NCBI GenBank assembly: GCA_900708905.1
Contig: CAADRB010000025.1
Location: 935,331-999,330 of the forward strand
Length of the DNA stretch: 64,000 bases
Source of the DNA: Hymenolepis diminuta
Lineage: Eukaryota > Platyhelminthes > Cestoda > Cyclophyllidea > Hymenolepididae
Direction of reading: 5' to 3'
The notes under the pieces were generated by a model. It saw only the letters and a program-made list of their open reading frames with translations, did not search any database and was not told where the DNA came from. Position 1 is the first letter of the stretch; each line of letters starts with the position of its first letter. This document shows positions 27,385 to 38,777 of this stretch, piece after piece. The position numbers and the translations under genes were made by a program.

Positions 27385-27545
27385 GAAAAGCTATACGGTC
27401 TACCATCCCGATATCCCAGTTTCTTCAGACAGAAATGAGGCAGAGAATACACAGAAGTCAGTTAGATTATGATCTTAGGGTGTACAAATGGACCAATAAT
27501 ATCAATATGGAGGAAATAAAATCATAGGCATATAATAAAATGCTA
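27385..27545 (-). mobile_element. LTR fragment, family 3, isolated copy
   Basis: Resembles the two repeats that flank the gag-protease relic at 54520-56546. Landmarks include TACGGTC...CGATATCCCAGTTT, then GAGAATACAC, TTATGATCTTAG, GGACCAATAATAT and ATAATAAAATG. Orientation is inferred from that relic. No coding sequence is attached. Confidence 0.55.
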
Positions 27546-29177
27546 TTTTCAAGAAGAGAATTATTAAACAAAATGATTTATATTAAAATATTACTTCCAC
27601 CTTGACAGACATAAGGACCGCGATTGTTCTACTTGAAAATTGTTATATTTTTTACAGGTTATTAGCAAGTAAATATCTTATTTATATTCTGTAAAACTAA
27701 GTCGATTATTATCACCGAATTGATATTGGAAGAAAGGGATTCAAATTTTAAATCGGAATCAAAATTGAATATAGTATATGTTTAATATGATGCAAAACTC
27801 TATCATCTATTCACTTTCCATAAATACGCTTTTTAAGAAAGTTGTTTTAGCTTGCATTGATAAATAAATACTTTCAATGGAAATTTAATAGGGGGAGAAT
27901 ATATGGCGATGCATAAATGAAGGGAAATTTCATTATTATTAAATTTATTAAAATAAATTGCAAAGAGGAATGCTTAAAATCTGCACTCTCCTAGAATGGT
28001 AGAATAATGTAAGCCTGACACAAATTATTAGGTTGTCAAATGTATTGCGCCGGGCAAGGAATGAAATATCGAATCTTAAACAGATTATCGTTTAAGAGAG
28101 CAATAAAACACGGGCGCCGTTCATTCAAACCAGTTAGAAATTGTAACCAAATAATTACTAACAACATGATAGAGACATGGGAAATCAGGAGTAAGAGTAA
28201 TATCATAATGTTCACTGAAGAGAATTAAAAATTTCGCGCAAGTCATCGTTTACCAGTCATCATTTAAATTGAAATTAACCCTCAATAATAAATAATTTAG
28301 ACCTATAAAATAGTTCATCTAGTTTGAAAAGCAACCGATGAACAAATAAATAATAATTTATTTAATAAATAATAGTAATGAATAATTTAAATAATACACC
28401 CTTAAAAGGGAAATTCAAGACCTACTGAGGGCAAACATTTATGGGTTTGGTCTGACTTCAAAACATAAGGTCTCGCTTAAAAAGGTTTAATTTAGAAAAT
28501 TTGAAACAGTGCATTATTCCAAAAAAAGAAGATTCTTCATTAATTAGAAGATTTCTGGTGAGATTACTGCAAAGATTTAATTATTTCTAAGAATTCGTAT
28601 TTTAAATATAATTTCAATAAGGAAATTACAAAATATGCAGTAAATATTACCAATATTATGGTACATGAAAATGTGTGGGTTAAAGCAATATTCAATTGAC
28701 CGACCTTGGCGCACATTTGTGCACGATTAAGCAGTGAACAATGATTCGAAAAATATGTATTATAATATCATAAATATCTGCAACATAACATAGATGATCA
28801 TAAACAATATTTTATACTATTAAAATATTTATAAACTTAATGGTTACAACAATAAATTATAAAAACATTTTTTTATTTAGCACATGTTGATGTGTCCAAA
28901 CCTCCGGCCTATATTGGTAAATTTTGACGATTCATTAATCTGCACAGTCAATTTTAGGTTATTAGTTGGATGTTCGAGTGTCTGATTTCTCATTCCTTTT
29001 TCAGATGGACAATATCCCTGACAAGATATAATATTAATGTGTCACTTAATTGACTCATTTATTTAAAAGGATTTCATGGAGAGGAAATTTAATAAGGATC
29101 CGATCTAAATCTTTCGTTCATTTTGCAAAAGTACCGTTTTAACCGTAGCTGTGACTCGACTCGGCGAGTTTACTTAC
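27546..29177. other. No gene recognised; AT-simple stretch
   Basis: Includes a very AT-rich imperfect AATAAATAAT-type run around 28330-28395. The 62-codon frame at 28040-28228 has no recognisable domain. Confidence 0.45.
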
Positions 29178-29366
29178 CTTACGCCGTCGTTGATTTTCTT
29201 GTCCGGGTAAATGTTTTTGTGCTCTCTCTTTAGATGCGTGTTTGGATGTTGCCTTATTCCTTTTACCGTGGATTTGTTCCAAGATGTGATCCACTATTGT
29301 CTTTTGTGTCATCTTAAACTCGGACGCAAGAAGCCTTAATGAAGTTCCCGCTGTCTCAGTGATTTC
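29178..29366 (-). CDS. Helix-turn-helix-like exon, possibly from a transposase
   Basis: An open frame on minus reads ETAGTSLRLLASEFKMTQKT and continues IVDHILEQIHGKRN into a Lys/Arg-rich tail ending RRRK. The spacing G-T-S-x-R-x-L-A-x-E-F-x-M-T-x-x-T-I resembles the DNA-binding helix-turn-helix of Tc1/mariner-related transposases and of other HTH proteins. The frame meets a consensus donor AAG|GTAAGT at 29178/29177. The upstream boundary near 29366 is a weak acceptor. No catalytic domain was seen nearby. It may be one exon of a host gene or a transposase fragment. Confidence 0.33.
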
Positions 29367-29369
29367 ACT

Positions 29370-32300
29370 TACTTAATAAAATTTTTCCAGTCTTAGCAAA
29401 GTTAATACGCTGCTGTGTATACTGTACTAATAAATCAAACCTGGAAAACAGAAAAAATTTAATTTGGCCATCATTTATGTTAAGCGGTTAATTTGAAAAA
29501 AGAAAATCGTCTGCAGTATCTAATAATGAAATGTTGCCTGAGTATAAACGGGGAAAAACAATACTTTTAGTGGCTTCATTTAATTTTTTAATCGTCTAAT
29601 ATCGATGAGAAAATAAGAGAATAAGGGCAGTTCAACTGCATGTTTAAATATCAGAGGGAAAATTAACCACATTAAAGATCATGACTACGTGAAGAAATGA
29701 TTATGATGCTCAACAACTCCACTATTTATTTGCAATTGGGTGATAAATTAAAAATATAAGCTAAGCGTGAGTTTCAGTTTATTTTAATGTTAGGAGACCA
29801 CAAATTACTCTCAACTGATCACTATGGCCGTTTATTTGAACTCGTTCAGTAAATTAAAAAGAAAATCCATATATTTGAATACTAGAGCTAATTAATGTAA
29901 TTATCTATTTTCATTCCTATGCGACCTGTATCAATAATCCATGCATATAAATATACATCCAACTTACAATTAGTTCGATTTTATTCAGCTTTTGATTGGT
30001 CCGTTTCACTTTCTTCCGTGTANNNNNNNNNNNNNNNNNNNNNNNNNNNNNNNNTATCAATATGCAGATGTGCTGCGAGGACAAAGGGGAGAAATGCTGT
30101 GAATACTGAACCAGAATTGGTTTAATGTCTACTTTTACGGGAAAAATATGTAAATATTACTTGAACATATTAGTAGACATTTCGTATAGTGCGTGAGAGG
30201 GAATATGAGGTAAAAGTTAAACAAAGTACACTCAGCCCGAATGAGGTGAAGTAAGGTAATCGAAAGGACACATGAATCGGAAATGAATATAGTAGCTCAA
30301 ACAGTAATAAATTCAGTTTCTAATATCAACGAAGTCATTTACTGAAATGAAATAAAGAAGGAACAATTTTGAAATTTACTTGCAAACAATATCATAATAT
30401 GAAAATGGAAATGAATTTAATAAAGTGATTAAAAGGGCGCAGGCTTTATAGTCTTTGATAATTGTGAACGTGCTCGCGTCTTTTAGTGATTATTTTCTGG
30501 AATTCTGATATTAAAAAAGCAGTCAGTAATAAAAGCGGTTGTATTTAATTTGGGAAATCAAATCAAAGAAAACCTAGTGGGATATAAAGTTTTCCTTTTT
30601 CAGTCCTCGGTCTTCGAGGCCATTTGCTGCTATTTACATTTCAGTAACACAACACTTTCTTAATCGCATGAAACCTTTCAGCCACTGAAATTTCTTTGAA
30701 TGAATTTTATCAATCTTCCATAAATCGATGGTTATCCCTTAAAGTTCTCAGTCTCAAGAAATATATTTCTCCATTTAATTTATCATTACTGTCCTCTACA
30801 CGAAGCATTGTCTGTTCTTCACCTCTTACCAAATTTCCTTATTCAGTCACATGAGAGTCATTTTTATTTATTTTTGGTGTCAAAACATCATCATAGAGAA
30901 ACTGTATTATTGTTACAACCTTCGTCAAGAAAATTATTTCAAATTTTCATTTTCGAAAATCGAATGCTCTCGGCTTACAGTAGGTCCAATAAGTGACAGG
31001 TGATAGCGGAGTATAGCAAATTTATCACTTTCACTTCATTTGATTTTTGAAATCGGATTGCACAGTATTGACTTAATGGGTAGTTTACTTTCCGAAATTC
31101 GAAATACTGGCTGCTGAGCAAATCCTCATTTACAATACCCAGTGCATGTTTATTTATTATTGAATTAATATGGTTAATCTAGCCAATCAAATTATTATTT
31201 TTTCCTAACAGTTGAACATGCAGATTGATCATATCAAGGGTCTTATACGGTCTTAATAGAGTAGAATAGAGATAGTACTTTAGAGAAATAGCATTAATTT
31301 CGACTTAGTAGCTACTAGTGCAGGCCAAAGAAGATATATTCAGCTATTGTTCCACCAACTTTAACGGATTAAGAGAAGACAAAAAGGATACACTTCCTTC
31401 GGAAAGAAACAGAATTAGGAGTCATCATCGATATGCTTAAACTAAAAATGTGGCTATGTAGAGTCTAACAAGTGTTTGATATCGGAGAAATTGAGAAATA
31501 GATAAAAAATAAAATCGAGTTATAGTCAGATCAGTATTTGGGGAAGGAAGACTGGTGTGAATGGGGCAGGGGATTGAGAAAAGAACTCCCGTATATAACT
31601 AAAATGTAGGAAAAAAGAAAGACAATACCAACAAATAACGCGTTACAATTATTAAACCTTAGAAAATTTCTCAAATATTTGGTTTAGTCACGTCATCAAA
31701 ACTGAGTAAACAATAATTAATAAATTATTCACTTTTATTCACTGGTGACCTCTGCGAAATTAAAAAAGAATCGGTCACTTCTCTTTAAAGTACATGGTAT
31801 TCATTTCAACACCCAAACAGTTAAAGTATGCACACGACTCTCATATTAGTAGTTTGATATTTTAAGGGTAACTTCAAGTTAATAGTATAATTATCCAAAT
31901 TGTGGCTTCATTCCCTTTCCGAATATTTTCTATGATGAAATAAGTGCTTTAGTAGCAGAAGATGACGATCTCTAAGATGGCAACTGTAATTTTGAAAATA
32001 TTCTAAGAATATATGACCATATGATTAGCATATGGTTATATAACCAAACTATTGTTAGTATACACATATATCTAGGTATTAAACCCGGATCAAGTGCTTT
32101 GTGCTTAATTTATCTTTTGATATTGCTCCAGCAAGCATACATATTGGCCAATTCGGTAATCCGCACATTTTTACTGCTAATCTAATTATGTGACCTCCTA
32201 TTTAGATCGTTAAGGCCATGAATCCAATGGCTAGTATTCCTTGTGTCCTCTTTGAGTGTTTTTGTTAAAACTACAATTAACCAAACCTGAAGCGCTCTAC

Positions 32301-33136
32301 ACAGAATATTAATCAGTAATTCCTCTGATCTCATTATCACTGGTTTTCTCTCCTAGTCTCTTTAAATTTTCAGCGTCCTAGCTTAGAAACTGTAAGTAGT
32401 CACTCAACTTCCCCTAAAAACAGGCTAGACGGTTAAATTACCCATTAGTCTGATAAGTTAGCAAGACATGCATTGAGCGGTGAATCGGTTATCGCAAATA
32501 TTACTGTTTAAACGAAATAGAGCATTTCGTGATCTTGCGATGGGGAATACATCAATTGTGATCAAAAGACATTCACCGGATCATTGATTATATTCACCTT
32601 TGACCTGTGGCCAAAGAAAGGATAACAACGCAATAAGGAAAGAGTTCAGAAATTGCGCTCCTTATAAAATCAGTAAAAATAAATGAAAAAGATCAAATAA
32701 ACAAGAATAAACATAAAAATAGTCTTAGTACCTAAAATTTAAAGTATATTATAGATGCCATTTATCCGCTTTTTAAAGTGTAGAATAATGAGCCACGAGG
32801 CAACCCCGTGCAAATAGAGAAATAATATATTATACATAGTACTTCTATTGCACAGAAGTTATATATTATAACAAGACTTGGACTTTGAAGTGTACAGTTT
32901 TCAGTATGACATAAACTAAGGAGAGGAAAAAGAGAAATTTGGACGCTTTCATCTCGAAACCAAGACTTCCTATATTGCATTTCTTTGTACTACTACAGTT
33001 GAACATTCCATGGGCCAGTTCAAATTAGACCAAAATTAGGAGAATTAAAGGTTAGGGAGTAATGCCAATCCTATCTTTCCGATTAGAGAGATGTCCATTA
33101 ATATAAGCTAGCCTTATAAGTTTTATTCAGTTTTGA
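29370..33136. other. No gene recognised
   Basis: Contains the 32-bp N gap. A short palindrome (ACCATATG-ATTAG-CATATGGT) lies near 32017-32037. Frames at 30808-30996 and 32762-32980 are unsupported. Confidence 0.45.
30023..30054. other. Assembly gap (32 N)
   Basis: Undetermined bases. A 68-codon frame across it is an artefact of reading through N. Confidence 0.99.
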
Positions 33137-33178
33137 AGTAAAGTGCATCGAGGCAAGTACTCAATGATGCACTTTACT
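33137..33178. repeat. Perfect hairpin, 13-bp stem, 16-nt loop, just past LITAF-A
   Basis: AGTAAAGTGCATC (33137-33149) and GATGCACTTTACT (33166-33178) are exact inverse complements. The hairpin lies 140 bp downstream of the LITAF-A stop codon, so it could fall in its 3' UTR or form a small structured RNA. It could also be a chance cruciform. Confidence 0.7.
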
Positions 33179-33317
33179 AATGAGGTACGCTTTAAGCACA
33201 CTAACAAATATTTGAGATAACAATTTCTATAGTCAATCATGAAAGATTCATTTTTTCACTGCTGTTAAGTGGTATAAAAGACGAGAAAAATAAAACAAGT
33301 TTAACAAACAGAGTCTT

Positions 33318-33647
33318 TTAAAGACGTTTTAATCGACCCAATACTTTTCCGCATCTTGGACACGAATGTTCAATATCCAGACATGGCTCTATACAAAATG
33401 GTATTAAGCAACATCCAAAATCACATCTAAAAGAAAAATTATTCAAATGATATTTTATCAATAACAGCTTACTTTTCATACTGATAAACGCTTACCCAAT
33501 TAGGCATAGAAAGAGAGCAGCAAAATAAGCTTGTTTACCAGGTATAGAGTTCATCAGTGTGATAACTTGCACTTTGCAATTTGGACAATAGACAAGGACA
33601 AAACGCTCGCCAAAATGCGGTTCTGTTGTTACTTTGAATTGTAACAT
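33318..33647 (-). CDS. LITAF-domain protein A (two exons, 86 aa)
   Basis: Encodes a LITAF/SIMPLE-type protein. Family members sit as monotopic proteins on the cytosolic face of late endosome and lysosome membranes and bind one zinc through two cysteine knuckles separated by a membrane-inserting helix. Exon 1 (33496-33647) gives a start Met, the first knuckle CPNC (residues 21-24) and the hydrophobic stretch to Gly51. A 69-bp intron (33427-33495, GTAAGC...TTTTAG) follows in phase 2. Exon 2 (33318-33426) gives the GCCLIPFC signature (55-62), DIEH, the second knuckle CPRC (73-76) and a basic end LGRLKRL. The ATG is chosen because an in-frame TGA lies six codons upstream with no AG acceptor between. 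The usual Pro-rich N-terminus with PPxY/PSAP-like motifs is absent, so the protein is nearly a bare domain. All zinc ligands are present, so it is probably functional. Confidence 0.9.
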
Positions 33648-35306
33648 TGTTGGGTAAGTGGGATTTCAGTATACATTGGACCATGTTATACCAAAAAAAT
33701 TTTTACAAATATCACAGATTTTAAAAAAAGTTTTCGTTAAAGATAAAATTCAAATCAGATTTTCGTAAACTTACTATAATTTTCGTGTTGTTGCTCTATT
33801 TAAATGTAAATTTTAGATAAATATAAACACAATTGACTGATAGGCAACGGTAAGTGTTAGACGCTAATTAACGGTAACATTTTAATTTAGTGGTTCATTA
33901 ACTAAAAGCGTATATAATTCTTCACCTTGTGATCAATTAATAATTCCATAAATTTATATATTATTAATTCTTTAAGAAATATACCGATTAGCTTTCAACA
34001 AATCATGAAGTTATTAATAAGAAGGTTGACTAACTGAGGTTTTAAATAATTCATAAAGAAATTGTGCTTTGGCAGAAATCAACAATTTAAAGGGGAAGAT
34101 AGAGTTCAAAAATAAAGAAAATTAAATATTTCTTCAATATAACGGTGTGATACCAGAACCTTCGAAACTATAGTCTTTAGAGTGCATATCATGTTACTTC
34201 AAAATGGAAAATATTAAAGGTGGACTGAATACAGTTGATTGGGATAAAATTGACGATATATAGTTGCACAACAAGAGTAAAATAGATTATACTGTTGTCA
34301 CATTCGGGGATAAATTTATTTAGTGAAATAATAAACACAATTTATTGCCTATATACTCACATACCATTACCGGGTGGATTATTTATTTCGGAAAGTAAAG
34401 TTTGATGTCCTAAATCAGGGATAAGATGTTGGCAAAAGTAGAAAGATTACAAAAATATTATTAAAATGAATTGATAAACAAATGTATAGAGTAGAAGTTG
34501 CATATATATGTAATATGTCACTCAATGAAACAATGAAACAAAATCCAAAACAGATCACAAATGTTATTATCTTAGACTAATTTGCCCTGCAATAAGAAAT
34601 ATATATATATATTAAAAGGGTAAGTAATAAAAATGCTGAGTGAACAAGTCAAACAGAGAAAGCAACTAATTCAGTTAAAACTTCAAATGTTCGTATAATG
34701 GGAAAATAAAAATGTCGAGGTTATATTAAAGTAACATTGCGTACCATCGATCATATCAAGAGTTGCAACTAATATTACTCCAAGGCCAATAAATAACTTT
34801 TGATAATTTTAAACAATGCAAATATTGTTTCAAGCATAATGCACTTTAACTTTTATCTCAAAATATTGCAAGATTAAAGGCTAGAATTATACCTAGTCCT
34901 GTATAATATGATTTTACTTCCGTTAATAGTATAATCTATACGTTAATCTCTTAAATAAAAGCATATATTTGTTTGTAATTTTTTATAAGTACTCTTAGTT
35001 TTGAAAATGACTTAAAAAATAATATTTGCGATAAGCTGCCTCTTAGTATTTTCATTCTAATCACGTATTTCATCACTTCCAATATTTAAGTAATCTTTAA
35101 ATTGTGCGTATCATAATTTGGATGGCACATAAATGAAGACACGATCTGATGATTTAAGTGCCATACGATTTATGTAATCGGCATTTTGCAAGGAGCTAAA
35201 GAAGGCCCGCGTGCTTGGATCCAAAAAGTATTCATAATTTCATTGTTATTTTAAATTAATATAGATTCGATATATTTACAACCTGAGATTTTCAGTTTGG
35301 ATATTT
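33648..35306. other. No gene recognised; presumed upstream region of LITAF-A
   Basis: Very AT-rich, with a short (AT)n run at about 34600-34612. I see no TATA/initiator pair convincing enough to call a promoter for LITAF-A. Confidence 0.45.
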
Positions 35307-35944
35307 CAATAGACACCAGATGTCTATCAGTATCTGGCGATTGGATATGATTGACTATCAATAAGATCCCTTCAACAATGTCTTAGGCTATCCAGCTACA
35401 TGCGTGTGTACCTGAACAGATGCCACTCACCACACCGACACATGACTGACGTCTTACAAAGAAGTATTTTGTATATAAACTTAATTTACTTAGAATAAAT
35501 TGGAATGGCTTCTCGGCCACCTCCGCGCTAATCATCGACTTGACTTATTCCATCTATTCGATCTATGTGGCCCCAATCCACGTAAATTGATTACAGATAA
35601 GATTTCATCACAATATGCGTGATAACGTTAAGTCTAGCGGGGCCACATCGATCGAATATTTGAAATAAGTCAAATCACCTATGTCGCCAGATCAGTTCGG
35701 AGGTGACAGGCAAGTCACTCCAATTTATTAATAATTAAACTAGGTATATATACAAAACACTTCTTCGTTAGACATCAGTCATGTCTCGTTGTCGGTGTCT
35801 CGGTGTAATGATCGACACCTGTTTAGGTATCTATATGCAAATGAACAAACACAGCGGGGCCGTCTATGAACACTATAGTGGAGATCTAATCGCCAGTCAA
35901 TAATTTCTAATGGCCAGGTGTTGATAGACATCTGTTGGCTATAG
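35307..35944. mobile_element. Foldback (long terminal inverted repeat) element
   Basis: The left arm (35307-35574) and right arm (35639-35944) are inverted copies around a 64-bp spacer. Matching landmarks from outside inward are: CAGATGTCTATCA near both tips; CTGGC-ATT; the GACATGACTGACGTCT region against AGACATCAGTCATGTC; TTTTGTATATA; CACCTCCG against CGGAGGTG; and CGATCTATGTGGCCCC against GGGGCCACATCGATCG at the inner ends. Arms differ by substitutions and small indels. No transposase lies inside; the 84-codon minus frame at 35779-36033 is a by-product of the right arm. This is the architecture of a non-autonomous foldback DNA transposon or large MITE. A one-armed relative is at 60074-60348. 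No target duplication was identified. Confidence 0.85.
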
Positions 35945-36308
35945 CATCTCTCTTCGAAATATAAAACATCCATCTTGGTTGTTGTCTTGTTTGAACTCTT
36001 TGGTTGGTCATGACGTTGTCTAGTATCCGCCATTTATTTTGAACACGTCAAGGTCTCTTAAGTTGACAACATATAAATGTTGTTTGGGGTAAATATTATT
36101 TTCTTATATTTAACGCACCCGTTCGTAGATCTGATCACCAGTCCGCCTTAGTCGCCAGACCGATCGGGAGACGAGAGAAATGTCAATGAGTAATGGTAGT
36201 ACATGGGGGACAATATCTTAATCATTTCTTTCGCGTCGTTGCTCTACGTAGGGGCATCACAGGCTGTTCGGAAATTAGAGAGCTGTAAGATTTAAAGCAT
36301 AACAAATG
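35945..36308. other. No gene recognised
   Basis: A short block at about 36150-36175 (GTCGCCAGACCGATCGGGAG) weakly echoes the foldback arm motif GTCGCCAGATCAGTTCGGAG, and may be a worn extra fragment of it. Confidence 0.4.
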
Positions 36309-36313
36309 AATAG
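36309..36313. repeat. Target site duplication, left (AATAG)
   Basis: Identical to 36610-36614 and abuts solo LTR copy C. Confidence 0.88.
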
Positions 36314-36609
36314 TGCTATAACGTAACCAACTAGGAGTTCGGGAAGTAATCTAGCAGAGCCAACAATCTGGAAAACTCGGTAATATAGCAACTTAACACA
36401 GAAGCTAATAACCCACGGCAGATAAGAAGGCACGTTATAGTCAACACGCGTTTATTAACGAAACTCCACTCAATCGGTATCGGCTTAAACAAATACGAAT
36501 AATTATCAAGTGTCAAGTGTATCGGTGGGGAAATAAAGAAAGAAAATACATTTTTNTTCATAGAAGAAATATTGGGAGCGGGGGAAAATAATTATCATTT
36601 CTTCTAACA
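36314..36609 (-). mobile_element. Solo LTR, Ty3/Gypsy family 1, copy C
   Basis: A 296-bp LTR on minus from TGTTAGAAG to TTACGTTATAGCA, closely matching copies A and D. It is bounded by a perfect AATAG duplication and has no polypurine tract upstream, which distinguishes it from the 3' LTR at 49962-50258. One base (36556) is undetermined. The minus frame at 36331-36561 is LTR sequence, not a gene. Confidence 0.93.
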
Positions 36610-36614
36610 AATAG
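36610..36614. repeat. Target site duplication, right (AATAG)
   Basis: Pairs with 36309-36313. Confidence 0.88.
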
Positions 36615-37107
36615 CATCAAGACTATTTAAGGAATGATGTTTTTCACAATTTGACATATCAAACCCTCCTGGTCTGAGCTGTTTGTGATGGCGGCATCAA
36701 GTGTCCTTTCCGGTCTTCACGTCGTCGTCGTATCACCTCCATGTGGCTTAGTGATTACGGCAGCTGTCCACTGGTGATTAAAACGGTGGTTAAGAGCATT
36801 CAGAAGTTCGCCCACTCACTATGTGCTCCTCGGATCAGAAAATTGTTTTGATAGCAAAATATCTTCACATGCTGTCCACTAATCTTCAACTCCACATTCT
36901 GCTGCCGGGAAGGATTGTTTTAACACAGTGAGAGATCTCTTTAGCTGAACAATTGATCAATCATAGCGAAGTTAGACAAAATGTAGATTCAAACTGAGTA
37001 CTTAGGTTTGGAACTAGTGCCTCGCTACACCACGAGTTTATGGGAGATAGAGGTGGCTGATCTGCTTGTTGTCAGTGCAGATTCGGACCCTTTCGAATGT
37101 GACTTTA
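36615..37107. other. No clear feature
   Basis: Moderately GC-richer than average, without recognisable motifs. TTACGGCAGCTGTCCACTGG near 36757-36776 resembles a short piece of the integrase region at 50551-50575, so some of it may be retroelement debris. Confidence 0.35.
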
Positions 37108-37317
37108 TCACCCTAGTGCATGTCGCACCTTTAGTGTGTCCGAAGTGGTAAGTTTGGACTGAGCCCTGGGAGAATCTGGTTTCAGCGACTGAATATAAAT
37201 AGAAGGATGAGGGATTTTGGCAACGTGTAGACACTGGTTGCATCCTCTCACGAGATTCTCCACATAGGTATCTGGTAGGTTTCGTTTTGTCTGGGAACCG
37301 GATAAGGTTGAGCTCAT
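37108..37317 (-). pseudogene. Ty3/Gypsy integrase zinc-finger fragment
   Basis: A minus frame reads YVENLVRGCNQCLHVAKIPH, matching the second half (CxxC) of the HHCC zinc-binding domain of Gypsy integrases. LKPDSPRAQ then stands where PWxRxHxDFAG would open the catalytic core. Beyond that the match is lost. An overlapping frame (37025-37336) indicates frameshifts. It is an orphan scrap with no RT or LTR attached in phase. Its 0.5-kb distance from solo LTR C is probably coincidental, since that LTR has its own target duplication. Confidence 0.5.
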
Positions 37318-38777
37318 TGATGCAGTCTGGACTCATTAGCTTAATATTTCAATATTTAACGTAGCACTCCTTGAAGATCGTCTTCTCCGGGAATGTAGCT
37401 TCACAATGACTTTATATTTTCACACATTCTCAACCACCTATAAACTATATTCTCACGAACAAATTTTCAGAGGTAACTAAGTTAGTTGAGCTTTTAAATA
37501 TCTATTGACCAATATCTTACAGATCCTCACTATGACAATTTTATTTGACTTATAGAAATCATTCTTTTTCCTTCTTCAATGATCTCTGATAACGTCGAAT
37601 ACGTAAAACAATTATATTTGCATTTAATAGTCATCCATTTTGTTTAAGGTCATGAGACGAAGCCATTTGGTTTTAGGTTAATAATATTAGCGCAACAATT
37701 AAACAACAGCATTTAACCATAATTATTTTTGTTAAGAAATAATTTACCGTTGGTACCGCTACTATTGCTTTTGGAACTTATTTCGTCGTTCAACACATAG
37801 CATATATTAAATATTGGTAAAGTATATCTTAGGAAACGCACGGAATGTAGATTCCATAGCATTTGAACTACGATGCTACTTCAAGCCGAAGAAGCATCAA
37901 TCACCAGATGGATATGGGCTGTATGGGAAGGGAGGAAAGTTTGTAAAAAGATCTGTTCAAAACTCTCGAGGATATCTGGAAATAGAAATTATCGAGCAGC
38001 AGAAGCACAGATTCTTAAGCGTGCACTTTTATCCTGTAGAAAACATGCATTTCATTGTGGAGATTTTTAATTAAAACCGACCTTATAGGAAGCGTACGAT
38101 ATACCTGAATTAATTCAAGCTTCTAAATAGGCTGAAAATGTATCAGTATGACAAGTGAGACAAAAAAAGGATAAGTACAAGTTAAAGGAAAACCAAAAAT
38201 AAGGAAGAATATTGCAAAATCTTATTAGGGAAAGAAATTTCCAACTGAAATCAACCTTTACTGGTGGAATAGTTAACCAACACATATCATGACCACAGAG
38301 CTTAGTGGTGAATGATTTGTGCCTCAAGTCACCTCCTGAATCATACTTCTGTTACTGGGTCATATATCTTTAAGTCTATTTCATTTTATGGTTGAAGTCA
38401 AACCATCAAATAAAGAATTCAAATTTATTTTTCCATAGATTATCGGCTAATCAATGTTATTTTCAAAACAAATAATATATGCAATATCATGAGTCTAGTT
38501 TCAAAGCTTGAAAGATAAATTCCTACGCATTTCCAAAATTTGTATCAACACTAATTCCTGAGACTTAATTATCTCGACCTCACAGAGACAGTTGTTTCCA
38601 CTGCAACTTCAAATTCCACGTAGAGAACCGTCGTGTGTCCCTAAGTGGTTCATTTTAATTAGCAGGATAAGCTAGTTAAGAGTTCCTCGAATGAGCGCTG
38701 TTAGGATTCAATTTCCCCGATCAAACCTTTCCTCTTGTTTATACTGCCCTTTTTCTATGAAATTACTTAAAGCCTCT
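37318..38777. other. No supported gene; two overlapping 65- and 86-codon frames
   Basis: At 37814-38074 two plus-strand frames overlap almost entirely. The shorter contains AEEASITRWIWAVWEGRKV, faintly like a CENP-B/pogo-type helix, but I could not extend it. Nothing else was seen. Confidence 0.35.

Noticed and set aside
27385..27545. Interpreting this as the internal sequence following LTR copy B
   Set aside because: It matches the family-3 LTRs in the opposite orientation and shows no primer-binding site or gag.
35779..36033. 84-codon minus-strand frame
   Set aside because: Lies mainly in the right arm of the foldback element and is not kept in the related half copy.
37873..38070. CENP-B/pogo-like helix (AEEASITRWIWAV)
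   Set aside because: The match is too short, no flanking transposase motifs were found, and an overlapping frame is longer.
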